The notes under the pieces are model-generated. The model was given only the letters and a program-made list of their open reading frames with translations. It was not told the origin of the DNA and searched no databases. The position numbers were made by a program, and so were the translations under genes. 64,000 bases of DNA from Rhodocyclaceae bacterium. Its GTDB lineage: Bacteria; Pseudomonadota; Gammaproteobacteria; Burkholderiales; Rhodocyclaceae. The stretch covers positions 186,001 to 250,000 of the forward strand of contig VMSX01000029.1 of NCBI GenBank assembly GCA_013791905.1. Direction: 5' to 3'. Positions 36,218-44,662 of the stretch are shown one piece after another; position 1 is the stretch's first letter; every line of letters begins with the position of its first letter.

Positions 36218-39148
36218 ATGGCTAGCGCAAAAACCAAGACCCCGCTGCTGATGCGCGGTAACGCCGGCAAGACGGTCGCAGAACTGAAGCAGGCCCTGCG
36301 CAAGGCCCTGGGCAAGGATGCGGCGGCCGACCAGGGACTGGCGCGCGGCGATAAATTCGACATCGATACCGAAACCGCGCTGCGCGCATGGCAGACCGGC
36401 GTCGGCCTGGTGGCCGACGGCATTGCCGGGCCGCGCACGCTGGCAGCGCTCGGCGTCTTACCAGCGCCGACTTTGGCGGTGAGCGTCGATACGGTTTTGG
36501 TGGGCAAGATTTTCCCCTACACCCGCACCTCCAGCATCGCCCGCAACCTGCCCTATGTCTGTGCGGCGCTGGCGGCCTTCGACCTCACCGATGCCGACAT
36601 GATCGCCGTCGCGCTGGGCACGATACGCGCCGAGACCGAGGGCTTCGTGCCCATCGCCGAGTTGCCGTCGCACTTCAACACCCTGCCCGGCCAGGCGGCC
36701 TTCAGTGCCTACGAAAAGAGAAGCAATCTGGGCAATACCCAGGTTGGCGACGGTGCACGATTTCGCGGGCGCGGCTTCGTCCAGTTGACGGGACGCGCCA
36801 ATTATGAAAAGTATGGCAAGGCGCTCGACATTGCGCTGGCCGACAACCCGGACGCGGCGTGTGCGCCGGAGGTGGCGGCCTGCCTGTTGGCGGCTTACCT
36901 CGCGGCCAACAAGCTGGCATTGAGCAAGGCTTTGGGGAAGGACGACCTGAAAGCCGCGCGCAAGGTGGTGAACGGCGGCAGCCACGGCCTGGAGCGCTTT
37001 GCCGAGACTTTCCGCGCGGCGCAGCAAGCGTGGGCGACGGCGCTGCCGGTAGTTGCCTTCGGTAAAAGGGCGGGGGCAAAAGCGCGGGCCAAGGCCGCCG
37101 GCGAGGCTGTGGCGCGCGAAGAAAAGTCGGCGCTGGCAGTACGGCGCGCCAGCCTGAACGTGAAGGCCGACCCGGCCGATTTGCGCGACCGGCCCTACCA
37201 GCCGCCGCCACATTCGCTGCCGGCGATTTTTCCGGCGGATGGCGACATCAAGCGTTTCATGGGCGCCTACACCAAGGCCGGGCTGATACTCGACCAGGGG
37301 CAGGAAGGCGCGTGCACCGGTTTCGGCCTGGCCTGCGTGGTGAACTATCTGCGCTGGCGCGGCGCCAGGCAGTCAAAAAAACTGGAGTCGGTAAGCCCGC
37401 GCATGCTCTACCATTTTGCGCGGCGCTATGACGAATACGAGGGCGAGGACTACGACGGCTCCAGTTGCCGTGGTGCACTCAAGGGCTGGTATCACAACGG
37501 CGTGTGCCTGGAATCGCGCTGGCCCTATGCGGCCGGTGCGGAGGCATTGCCGATTGCCGGCTGGGACAAGGACGCCACCGAACAGACGTTGGGGGTGTAC
37601 TACCGCATCGACCCGCAGGCGATCACCGACTTGCAGGCGGCGATCATGGAGGTGGGGGCGATCTTCGTTTCGTCCTATACCCACGGGGGCTGGGACAAGG
37701 TGGCAACTGCCGCCAAGGCGCCGCAGAGCCATGTCGATTTGCCAATTATCGAGTACGCGGGACGGCCGTCGCGCCGCGGCGGTCATGCCTTTGCACTGGT
37801 GGGTTTCAACCGCACCGGCTTCGTCATCCAGAACTCCTGGGGCACGCGATGGGGCGCGGGCGGCTTCGCGGTGATCGGCTATGCCGACTGGCTGGCGCAT
37901 GGCATGGATGCGTGGGTGGCGGCGACGGGCGTGCCGGGGGTGGTTGGGGGCCGGCTGGCGGCGGGCATCGCTGTAGCGGGCGGCGCCGGCTATGCCGGCG
38001 CCACGGCCGACTGGTGGAACGACGACAAGGCCTACGCGCACAGCATCGTGCTTGGCAACAACGGCCATGTCGCGCGCTTCGACACGGTGGACGGCGTGAC
38101 GCGTACCCTGCAAAACCAGGCTTGCGTGCAGCCGGACAAGTGGTTCCGCGCGAACGCCGCGGACCGGAAGCGGCTGGTGCTCTACGTGCATGGCGGCCTC
38201 AACAGCGAAGCGGATGCGATCAAGCGCGCCCGCGCCATGGGACGCTACTTTCTCGGCAATGGCTGCTACCCGCTGTTTCTGGTGTGGAAGAGCGGCCTGC
38301 TCGAATCCTTGGGCCACATCCTCGAAGACCAGGCCACGGCCGGGCCGGCGGGCCTAGCCGGCGGCCCGCTCGACTGGATCACCGACAAGCTCACCGACCC
38401 GGTGATCGAAAAGACCATCGGTCGGCCCTTTGCCCGCCCGCTGTGGAGCGAGATGAAGGAGAACGCCGAATTGGCCGCGGCCAGCGGCCGCGGCGGCGAC
38501 CTGCTGACCGATGCGCTACGCGCGCTGGCGGGCAGTTGGGGCGACAAGTTCGAGCTGCACCTGGTGGGCCATTCCGCCGGGTCCATCGCGCTGGGGCGGC
38601 TGCTCTGCAGCCTGGCGCAGAAGGATTTGATCCCCCACGTGAAGTCGGTGCATCTCTATGCGCCGGCCTGCACCGTGAGCTTTGCCAATCGCTATTTCGC
38701 GCCGTATGCCGAAATCATGAGGAGGCTGCATCTCGACATCCTCGCCGACACTGTTGAGCAAGACGACAACGTCGCCTTTGTGTACCGCAAGTCGCTGCTC
38801 TACTTCGTTTCCAACGCACTGGAAGCGGACCAGCGCATGCCGGTGCTCGGCATGGCGAATGTTTTCGACCCCGCTTACGTCGGCTGGGACGGTGCGGCCA
38901 GCACGGCTGAAGACCTGGTCAACTGGCGCACGGCCGTGGAGATCAACGGGCTGGCAGAGCGCCTGACGGTGCATGCGGAAGAGAAGGTCGTCAGCCGCAT
39001 CGGCAATGGCGCCGACGTGGCAGAGAAGAAGGAAGACGCCTCCCATGGCGGTTTCGACAACAACGTCGAGATGGTCGCCACCACGCTACGGCGGATCACC
39101 GGCGCGGCGCAGCTGGCGCTGCCGGTGGATGACCTGGTGGGGTTTTAG
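36218..39148 (+). CDS. four-domain hydrolase: PG-binding, GH19, papain-like protease, alpha/beta hydrolase
   Basis: The 976-residue protein has no signal peptide. Domains in order: a peptidoglycan-binding repeat (~10-80, DTETALRAWQTGVGLVADG); a GH19 lysozyme/chitinase-like domain (~95-270, acidic residues in AETEGF, then RFRGRGFVQLTGRANYEKYG); a papain-family C1 peptidase (~335-570) with all catalytic residues (Gln362 and Cys366 in QGQEGACTGFG, His523 in GGHAFALVG, Asn539 in IQNSWG); and an alpha/beta hydrolase (~645-950) with oxyanion HGG at 658-660 and nucleophile Ser786 in GHSAG. The first two linkers carry copies of the dispersed repeat. The combination suggests an interbacterial or self-directed lytic effector, but no secretion gene is nearby. 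RBS AAAGGAGAATG. Confidence 0.8.
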   Translation: MASAKTKTPLLMRGNAGKTVAELKQALRKALGKDAAADQGLARGDKFDIDTETALRAWQTGVGLVADGIAGPRTLAALGVLPAPTLAVSVDTVLVGKIFPYTRTSSIARNLPYVCAALAAFDLTDADMIAVALGTIRAETEGFVPIAELPSHFNTLPGQAAFSAYEKRSNLGNTQVGDGARFRGRGFVQLTGRANYEKYGKALDIALADNPDAACAPEVAACLLAAYLAANKLALSKALGKDDLKAARKVVNGGSHGLERFAETFRAAQQAWATALPVVAFGKRAGAKARAKAAGEAVAREEKSALAVRRASLNVKADPADLRDRPYQPPPHSLPAIFPADGDIKRFMGAYTKAGLILDQGQEGACTGFGLACVVNYLRWRGARQSKKLESVSPRMLYHFARRYDEYEGEDYDGSSCRGALKGWYHNGVCLESRWPYAAGAEALPIAGWDKDATEQTLGVYYRIDPQAITDLQAAIMEVGAIFVSSYTHGGWDKVATAAKAPQSHVDLPIIEYAGRPSRRGGHAFALVGFNRTGFVIQNSWGTRWGAGGFAVIGYADWLAHGMDAWVAATGVPGVVGGRLAAGIAVAGGAGYAGATADWWNDDKAYAHSIVLGNNGHVARFDTVDGVTRTLQNQACVQPDKWFRANAADRKRLVLYVHGGLNSEADAIKRARAMGRYFLGNGCYPLFLVWKSGLLESLGHILEDQATAGPAGLAGGPLDWITDKLTDPVIEKTIGRPFARPLWSEMKENAELAAASGRGGDLLTDALRALAGSWGDKFELHLVGHSAGSIALGRLLCSLAQKDLIPHVKSVHLYAPACTVSFANRYFAPYAEIMRRLHLDILADTVEQDDNVAFVYRKSLLYFVSNALEADQRMPVLGMANVFDPAYVGWDGAASTAEDLVNWRTAVEINGLAERLTVHAEEKVVSRIGNGADVAEKKEDASHGGFDNNVEMVATTLRRITGAAQLALPVDDLVGF
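36451..36474 (-). repeat. dispersed repeat, partial copy inside the four-domain hydrolase
   Basis: AAAGTCGGCGCTGG matches fully, then diverges. It encodes the linker LPAPTLAV between the peptidoglycan-binding and GH19 domains. Confidence 0.55.
37122..37146 (+). repeat. dispersed repeat inside the four-domain hydrolase
   Basis: AAAAGTCGGCGCTGGCAGTA then CGGCG; encodes KSALAVRR (residues ~303-310) in the Ala/Lys-rich linker between GH19 and protease domains. Same peptide frame as the PurK copy. Confidence 0.8.
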
Positions 39149-39291
39149 GTTGCGTCAGGCGTGACCTATCCCGATCACACAGCCACGGAGCAGTTTCCCT
39201 GTCGGCTTGTCCTCCGTCCGCCCAGCGTGGTACGGGGATTTGTTTATGTCGGTGGCCCCTCAATTCGCGGTAAGTTCCAAGGAGACCCGCT

Positions 39292-39408
39292 ATGTTTGCC
39301 AACACAATTTCTCCCTGCATCACAACGGCCAAGGGCGTTGACGCCGCCCGGGTTATTCGAAGCGCAGCACGCTCTCGGCCAGCGAGTCTTCCCCCCAACG
39401 CTCGATGA
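39292..39408 (+). CDS. possible small protein with strong ribosome site
   Basis: A 38-codon frame (begins MFANTISPCITTAKG) is preceded by AAGGAGACCCGCT at ideal spacing. Its 3' half overlaps the convergent acidic-protein gene. No family is recognised; it may be the remnant of a longer gene or chance. Confidence 0.25.
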   Translation: MFANTISPCITTAKGVDAARVIRSAARSRPASLPPNAR

Positions 39409-39847
39409 GCGCATCGATCTCGGCCCGCAGCGTCTGCTCCTCGTCCGGCTCGATCAACCCGTCACCGGCCAGGCCGGCAACGATGCCAGAGGCCATGGCT
39501 TGGCGCACTGCGCCGAGGGTCAGCGCGATGTCCGCGTCGGTGTCGTCCAACAAGGCCTCGATGATGGTGGACAGGTCATCGCTCGCCTTCACGCTGGCCA
39601 GATCAATGGCCATGACATCCTCGCCGTATTCGTCGATCAGCGCATCGACCTCCGCACAAAGCATTTCTTCGTCGCCGAACAGGTGGAGGCGCTCCGCCTC
39701 GGCAAAGTCGACCAGGGTCTGCTGAATCCTGTCACGCACGACCCCGAGCGTCACCGCTTCGTCGCTGTCGGGGTCGCCGGAGAGCGCCTCGATCACTGCC
39801 GACAGTTCCCGGCTGACCCGTTCATCGGCTTCGATTGCATTCCGCAT
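39353..39847 (-). CDS. acidic protein with internal duplication, unknown function
   Basis: The 164-residue soluble protein consists of two similar halves of about 70 residues. Shared blocks are SRELSAVIEALSGDPDSDEA against SDDLSTIIEALLDDTDADIA, TLGVVRDRI against TLGAVRQAM, and CAEVDALIDEYGEDV against RAEIDALIERWGEDS. It is strongly acidic and predicted helical. ATG 39847 is chosen because GGAGG lies 6 nt upstream; a longer open frame to 39928 lacks such a site. I recognise no family. It is divergent from the DksA-like gene. Confidence 0.6.
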   Translation of the reverse strand: MRNAIEADERVSRELSAVIEALSGDPDSDEAVTLGVVRDRIQQTLVDFAEAERLHLFGDEEMLCAEVDALIDEYGEDVMAIDLASVKASDDLSTIIEALLDDTDADIALTLGAVRQAMASGIVAGLAGDGLIEPDEEQTLRAEIDALIERWGEDSLAESVLRFE

Positions 39848-40034
39848 GATCTTCCTCCGTATTTGTCCGGCCTGCGTCACGCAACGCGCGATACGCCATA
39901 GCTTCATGTCTAGTTCTGTCCGGGCCATCAGTCAATGTCGTCGTAACCCGTGAATTGTCAGCTTGCCCTTCGCCCGCCCAGCAGCTAACTTGAAGTTATG
40001 GGGAGAGCGGCCCATAGCGCGGAGGGGAATGATC

Positions 40035-40430
40035 ATGAGCCTTAAGCAAAGCGAGTTGTCGAAGCTGACCAAGAACCTCGACAGGCGCTACCAGTCGCTG
40101 ATCGAGGAGGTTCGGGATGAGCTGGAGTTGCCGGAACATCAGCAGTACATCGAGTTGATCGATCGCGGACCGGCCGACAGTGCCGACGCGGCGATCGGCG
40201 ATGCGCTGGCCGACATCAATCTCGCCATTATCGACAGACATATCAGGGAAATCCGCGACATCGAAGCGGCCCGGGCGCGCATCAAGGCGGGCAGCTTCGG
40301 CGACTGCATCGATTGCGGCAACGCAATCGACTTCGAACGCCTGCAGGCCTATCCCACCGCGAAGCGTTGTCTGGTTTGCCAGCAGCAGCGCGAACGGCTT
40401 TATGCCCACGAAGGCACGCATACGCTCTGA
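40035..40430 (+). CDS. TraR/DksA-family zinc-finger protein
   Basis: The 131-residue protein has a coiled-coil N terminus and a C4 zinc finger near residues 93-120: CIDCGNAIDFERLQAYPTAK then CLVCQQQRE. DksA-type proteins bind in the RNA polymerase secondary channel. The coiled-coil tip here reads DSADAAIGDAL, not the exact DxxDxA of DksA, so regulatory potency is uncertain. ATG 40035 follows GGAGGGG by 7 nt. The HPF-like gene starts 59 bp downstream. Confidence 0.85.
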   Translation: MSLKQSELSKLTKNLDRRYQSLIEEVRDELELPEHQQYIELIDRGPADSADAAIGDALADINLAIIDRHIREIRDIEAARARIKAGSFGDCIDCGNAIDFERLQAYPTAKRCLVCQQQRERLYAHEGTHTL

Positions 40431-40489
40431 TGCTCGTTGCGGATAGCGCCGGCAGCCGCAGCCGGCTGATTGCCAAATTGGAGACCGCC

Positions 40490-41035
40490 ATGAAACTGCC
40501 AGTGCAAATTACCTTTCGCGACATTGCCAAGTCCGAGGCCGTGGAAACCGCCATCCGCGAAAAGGCCGAAAGGCTGGAGCGCTTTTCCGAGCGCATCATG
40601 TCCTGCAAGGTGATGGTGGGCATGATCCAGAAACACAAACACCAGGGCAAATTGTTCAACATCCGCATCGACCTGACGGTGCCGGGCGCCGAAATCGTCG
40701 TCAATCGCGACAAGGCGGAGGACATTTACGTCGCGATCCGCGACGCTTTCGACGCCGTGAAGCGCAAGCTCGAGGAACAGGTCCGGCGCATCCGCGGCGA
40801 CGTCAAGCTGCATGAAGTCGAAGCGCACGGACGCGTTGCGCGACTGTTTGCGGAGGAAGGCTACGGCTTCATCGCGACGCCGGACGGTGGCGAGCTGTAC
40901 TTTCACCTCTACAACTGCGTCCATCCCGATTTCGACCAGTTGAAAATCGGCGACGAGGTGGTCTTCCTCGAAGAGATGGGCGGCGAGGGGCTGCAGGCCA
41001 ACCGCGTGAGCCGGGGCAAGCACAAGTCTCCCTGA
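40490..41035 (+). CDS. HPF/RaiA-like ribosome hibernation protein fused to a cold-shock domain
   Basis: Residues 1-105 match the ribosome hibernation/RaiA fold (MKLPVQITFRDIAKSEAVETAI, VNRDKAEDIYVAIRDAFD, RRKLEEQ-type helix). Residues ~115-175 form a cold-shock-like OB fold (HGRVARLFAEEGYGFIATPDG, YFHLYNCV, GDEVVFLEEMGGEGLQANRV). It would bind the 30S subunit and nucleic acid in stationary phase or stress. Length 181 residues. GGAGAC precedes the ATG. It sits after the DksA-like gene, suggesting a joint stress response. Confidence 0.85.
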   Translation: MKLPVQITFRDIAKSEAVETAIREKAERLERFSERIMSCKVMVGMIQKHKHQGKLFNIRIDLTVPGAEIVVNRDKAEDIYVAIRDAFDAVKRKLEEQVRRIRGDVKLHEVEAHGRVARLFAEEGYGFIATPDGGELYFHLYNCVHPDFDQLKIGDEVVFLEEMGGEGLQANRVSRGKHKSP

Positions 41036-41054
41036 CGCAGCGGCGGGCCTGACC

Positions 41055-41417
41055 ATGAAACCCGGGATCGACGGCAGCGAGTTCGGCTTCATCACCATCG
41101 ACGGCGAGCGCATTGAGCACGACGTACTGATCCGCCTTTCCGGCGAAGTGGCGAAGCGCAAGAAGAAGCTCTCCAAGGCGGTGTATGGCACGTCGCACAC
41201 CATCTCGCTCGCCGAGGCCGAATACATCTACGAAACGGGTGCCGAACGGCTGATTGTCGGCGCGGGCCAGAACGGCATGGTGGCGCTTTCCGCCGAGGCG
41301 GCGGACTACTTCGCAAAGAAGCAGGTGGCGGTCGATCTGGCACCCACGCCCGCTGCCATCGCGCGCTGGAACCAGGCCAAGGGCGCAGCGATCGGGCTTT
41401 TCCATGTGACCTGCTGA
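41055..41417 (+). CDS. Mth938-like (DUF498) domain protein
   Basis: The 120-residue protein shows GFITIDGERIEHDVLIR, AERLIVGAGQNGMVALS and YFAKKQVAVDLAPTPAAIARWN, the fold and blocks of the Mth938/NDUFAF3 family. Its role in bacteria is unknown; in mitochondria relatives help complex I assembly. It starts 19 bp after the HPF-like gene, in the same transcription unit as the exported isoaspartyl methyltransferase. Confidence 0.8.
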   Translation: MKPGIDGSEFGFITIDGERIEHDVLIRLSGEVAKRKKKLSKAVYGTSHTISLAEAEYIYETGAERLIVGAGQNGMVALSAEAADYFAKKQVAVDLAPTPAAIARWNQAKGAAIGLFHVTC

Positions 41418-41433
41418 ACCGGTGCAAACGACA

Positions 41434-42237
41434 ATGCGGATCAACGCTGGCTCATCGATGACAGTCAGGCGCGGCTGGCGCAAGGCAGCGCGCTGGCTGG
41501 TTACGGTGCTCGTCCTGTTCTTGAACGCCGCCGTTGCCGCCGATGACATGGCCAGGGAACGGCAGGCGATGGTGGACGAGGTGGCGTCGATGGCGCGGGC
41601 TTTTGGCGCCGGTGCGGGCAGGGGGGCGCTGGACCCGCGCGTGCTCGCCGCGCTGGGCCGCGTGCCGCGCCACGAATTCGTCTCCGGCGCGTTGCGGTTC
41701 GCTGCCTACGCCAACCGCCCGCTGCCCATCGGCCACGGCCAGACCATCTCTCAACCTTTTATCGTCGCCGTGATGACCGATCTGCTGAAAGTCGGCGCTG
41801 GCGGGACGGCGTCAGACGGCACGCCGCGTGAACCGGGGGCGGTGCTGGAGATCGGTACCGGCTCCGGCTACCAGGCCGCGGTGCTGGCCGAACTGGGCGT
41901 TAAGGTGTGGTCCATCGAGATCGTTGAACCGCTGGCGAAAGAAGCCACCGAACGGCTGCTGCGGCTCGGCTACGCCAACGTGACGACCAAGTTTGGCGAC
42001 GGCTACCATGGCTGGCCGGAGCATGGGCCTTTCGATGCCATCGTGGTGACGGCCGCCGCCAGCCATGTACCGCCGCCGCTGGTGCGGCAACTCAAGCCCG
42101 GCGGCCGCATGGTCATCCCCGTCGGCGCCGCGTTCCAGACGCAGCAACTGTTGCTGGTGGAGAAGCGCGGCGACGGCACGGTGACGACGCGGCAGATGAT
42201 GCCGGTGAGGTTCGTGCCGCTCACCGGTGGTCACTGA
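41434..42237 (+). CDS. pcm: exported protein-L-isoaspartate O-methyltransferase
   Basis: PCMT methylates isoaspartyl residues for repair of aged proteins. Motifs: VPRHEFVSGALRFAAYANRP, PIGHGQTISQPFIVAVMTDL, EIGTGSGYQAAVLAELG (SAM site) and GGRMVIPVG. Unlike the second copy (50137-50805) it has an N-terminal signal sequence (RRGWRKAARWLVTVLVLFLNAAVAA), so it probably works in the periplasm, where SAM is not expected. Between MTDL and the SAM motif it has 11 extra residues, coinciding with a dispersed repeat copy (KVGAGGTA, residues ~119-126). ATG 41434 or 41458 are both possible starts. Confidence 0.88.
   Translation: MRINAGSSMTVRRGWRKAARWLVTVLVLFLNAAVAADDMARERQAMVDEVASMARAFGAGAGRGALDPRVLAALGRVPRHEFVSGALRFAAYANRPLPIGHGQTISQPFIVAVMTDLLKVGAGGTASDGTPREPGAVLEIGTGSGYQAAVLAELGVKVWSIEIVEPLAKEATERLLRLGYANVTTKFGDGYHGWPEHGPFDAIVVTAAASHVPPPLVRQLKPGGRMVIPVGAAFQTQQLLLVEKRGDGTVTTRQMMPVRFVPLTGGH
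41788..41811 (+). repeat. dispersed 25-bp repeat inside pcm, perfect copy
   Basis: Perfect match to the core, in frame as KVGAGGTAS. The paralogous pcm at 50137 lacks this segment. Confidence 0.9.
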
Positions 42238-42273
42238 GGTGGTCACTGAGGCAGCCACTGAGGCGGCCATGAC
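42226..42273 (+). repeat. 12-bp tandem repeat at a gene boundary
   Basis: GGTGGTCACTGA occurs twice exactly, then as GGCAGCCACTGA and a decayed GGCGGCCATGAC. The first three units each carry a TGA in the pcm frame; the first is the pcm stop and the last unit contains the ATG of the next gene. Confidence 0.85.
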
Positions 42274-44662
42274 GCAGCGACCGCCGCTCGCCGCCGTCGC
42301 GGTGCTCTCGGCCGCCGCGTTGGGCTATGAGGTGCTGTTGCTGCGGCTGTTCGCGATCATCCAGTGGCATCATTTCGCCTACCTTGCCATCAGCGTCGCG
42401 CTGCTGGGCATCGGTGCCGCCGGCACCTTCGTCACCCTGGCCCGGCGCCGGTTGCTGGCGCTTTACCCTTACAGCTTCAGCCTTGCTGCGGCGGCCTTCG
42501 GCGTGACTGCCGTCGCTTGCTTCGCCGTTGCCGCGCGGGTGTCCTTCAACGCCCTCGAAATCGCCTGGAACCCTGCGGAATTTCTGGGGCTGGCGGCGAT
42601 CTACGGGCTGCTGTTCATTCCATTCTTTTGTGCCGCCACGGCGCTGTGCATTACCTACAGCCGATTCGGCGCGCACATTGCACGGCTTTACGGCGCCGAC
42701 ATCTTCGGCGCGGGCCTGGGCAGCCTCGGGCTGCTGGCCGTGCTGTTCGTCCTGCATCCCGCCGATGTGCTGCGCGTGATTCTCGGACTGGGCCTGGCGG
42801 CTGCGGCGCTGGCGGCCTGGCCCGCGGCGCGGCGCGGGGCCGCCGTTCTGGCGTTGGCCACGCTTGCCGGGCCCTGGCTGCTGCCGGCGCCGATGATCGA
42901 GCTCGTGGCTTCGGACTACAAGGATCTGCGCCAGGCGCTGCGCGTCAAGGATGCCCGTGTCGCGGCGCAGCGCACCAGCCCGCTGGGCGTGGTGACGGTG
43001 GTGGACAGCCCGCTGGCGCCGCTGCGTCATGCGCCGGGTCTGAGCCTCAACGCCGTCGCGGGGCCGCCGCCGCAACTGGCGCTGTTCGTGGACGGCCAGG
43101 CGGCGGGCGCCGTCACCCGCTACGACGGTGGCATGGCGCCGCTCGCCTATCTGGCCGACACCACCGCGGCCCTGCCTTATCGCCTGCTGGAGCGCCCGCG
43201 CGTGCTGGTGCTCGGCGCCGGCACCGGCACCGATGTGTTGCAGGCGCTGCTGCTTGGCGCTCGGCGCGTGGATGCCGTGGAACTCGATGCGCAGGTGGCG
43301 GCGCTGGTGCAGGAGGACCTCGCCGACTTTTCCGGGCAACCGTTCAGCACTCCCGGCGTGCAGTTGCATATTGCCGAGGCGCGCGGCTTCGTCGCCGCCA
43401 GCAGTGAGCACTACGACCTGATCCAGGTGGCGCTGCTCGATGCCTTCGGTTCCAGCGCCGCCGGCCTCGGCTCGCTGATCGAGAGCCATCTCTACACCGT
43501 CGAGGCACTCGACAGTTACCTGCAGCGGCTGGCCCCCGGGGGCTTGCTCGCCTTCACGCGCTGGGTGACACTGCCGCCGCGCGACAGCCTGCGCCTGTTC
43601 GCCACCGCCAGCGCCGCGCTGGAGCATCGCGGCGTGGCCGAGCCGGGCCAGTCGCTGGCCATGATCCGTGGCTGGAGCACGACCACGCTGCTGGTGAAGA
43701 ACGGCGCGTTTTCACTGGCCGAGATCGCCGCCATCCGCGACTTTTCGCGGCAGCGCGCGTTCGACAGCGTGCATGTCCCCGGCATCACCGGTGCGGAGTC
43801 GAACGTCTTCAACGTCCTGGAGCATGACGACTTCTTCGTCGGCACCCAGGCGCTGCTCGGGCCCGGGCGACAGGACTTCATCGAACGCTACAAGTTCAAT
43901 CTCGCTCCGGCCAGCGACGAGCGGCCCTATTTCTTCCATTTCTTCAAGTGGCGCACCCTGCCCGAACTGCTGGAGATGCGTGCGCACGGCGGACTGCCGC
44001 CGCTGGACTGGGGCTACCCGGTGCTGGTGATGGCGCTGCTGCAGGCGGTGGTGGTGAGCCTGCTGCTGATCCTGCTGCCGCTCGCGCTCGGACAGACGCG
44101 CCAGGCCTTTGCCGCCGCGCCGCCCGTGCTGCGGCGGCGCGTGGCCGTGTATTTCCTTGCACTGGGGCTGGGCTTCATGGCGATCGAGATTCCCTTCCTG
44201 CAACGCTTCAGCCTCTTTCTCAGCCACCCGCTCTACGCGGCGGCCGTGGTGCTGGCGGCCTTCCTCGTCTTCGCCGGGCTGGGCGCGCGATATTCCGCGC
44301 GGCTGCAGCCCGCTGTGCGCTGGCCCTTCCTGGCGATCGCCGCCATCGGGCTGCTTTACGTGGTGCTGCTGCCGCCGCTGCTCGCTGAACTGATGGGGTT
44401 GGCGCAGGGCTGGAAGATCCTGCTGACGGTGCTGCTGATCGCGCCGCTGGCCTTCTGCCTCGGGCTACCCTTTCCGCTCGGGCTGGCCGTCGTGGCTGAC
44501 CGCGCGGAAGCGCTGGTGCCGTGGGCCTGGGGTATCAACGGCTTCGCCTCGGTGGTGGCGGTGCTGCTGGCAACCCTGCTGGGCATCCACTGGGGCCACT
44601 CGCTGGTCGTGCTGCTGGCCGTGGCCCTCTATGGCCTCGCCGCCTGGCAGTTTCCGCGCTAA
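42269..44662 (+). CDS. membrane-bound spermidine-synthase-like protein
   Basis: The protein has about seven hydrophobic helices in the first 220 residues (GYEVLLLRLFAIIQWHHFAY opening), a soluble Rossmann SAM-binding domain (about 280-480: VLGAGTGTDVLQALLLGARR, VELDAQV, DLIQVALLDAFG) and about six more helices at the C terminus. This is the layout of bacterial MFS/spermidine-synthase fusions whose substrate is unknown; the polyamine-binding residues cannot be confirmed. ATG 42269 is chosen; an upstream GTG (42227) would begin inside the tandem repeat. Its stop overlaps the convergent adaptor gene by 4 bp. Confidence 0.75.
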   Translation: MTQRPPLAAVAVLSAAALGYEVLLLRLFAIIQWHHFAYLAISVALLGIGAAGTFVTLARRRLLALYPYSFSLAAAAFGVTAVACFAVAARVSFNALEIAWNPAEFLGLAAIYGLLFIPFFCAATALCITYSRFGAHIARLYGADIFGAGLGSLGLLAVLFVLHPADVLRVILGLGLAAAALAAWPAARRGAAVLALATLAGPWLLPAPMIELVASDYKDLRQALRVKDARVAAQRTSPLGVVTVVDSPLAPLRHAPGLSLNAVAGPPPQLALFVDGQAAGAVTRYDGGMAPLAYLADTTAALPYRLLERPRVLVLGAGTGTDVLQALLLGARRVDAVELDAQVAALVQEDLADFSGQPFSTPGVQLHIAEARGFVAASSEHYDLIQVALLDAFGSSAAGLGSLIESHLYTVEALDSYLQRLAPGGLLAFTRWVTLPPRDSLRLFATASAALEHRGVAEPGQSLAMIRGWSTTTLLVKNGAFSLAEIAAIRDFSRQRAFDSVHVPGITGAESNVFNVLEHDDFFVGTQALLGPGRQDFIERYKFNLAPASDERPYFFHFFKWRTLPELLEMRAHGGLPPLDWGYPVLVMALLQAVVVSLLLILLPLALGQTRQAFAAAPPVLRRRVAVYFLALGLGFMAIEIPFLQRFSLFLSHPLYAAAVVLAAFLVFAGLGARYSARLQPAVRWPFLAIAAIGLLYVVLLPPLLAELMGLAQGWKILLTVLLIAPLAFCLGLPFPLGLAVVADRAEALVPWAWGINGFASVVAVLLATLLGIHWGHSLVVLLAVALYGLAAWQFPR

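Noticed and set aside
43321-43332. CGCCGACTTTT in the spermidine-synthase-like gene
   Set aside because: Short chance match; flanks do not agree with the repeat and the protein is of normal length here.
42221-43627. 468-codon frame antisense to the spermidine-synthase-like gene
   Set aside because: Low-complexity Gln/Arg/Gly product typical of GC-rich shadows; no start site or domain.
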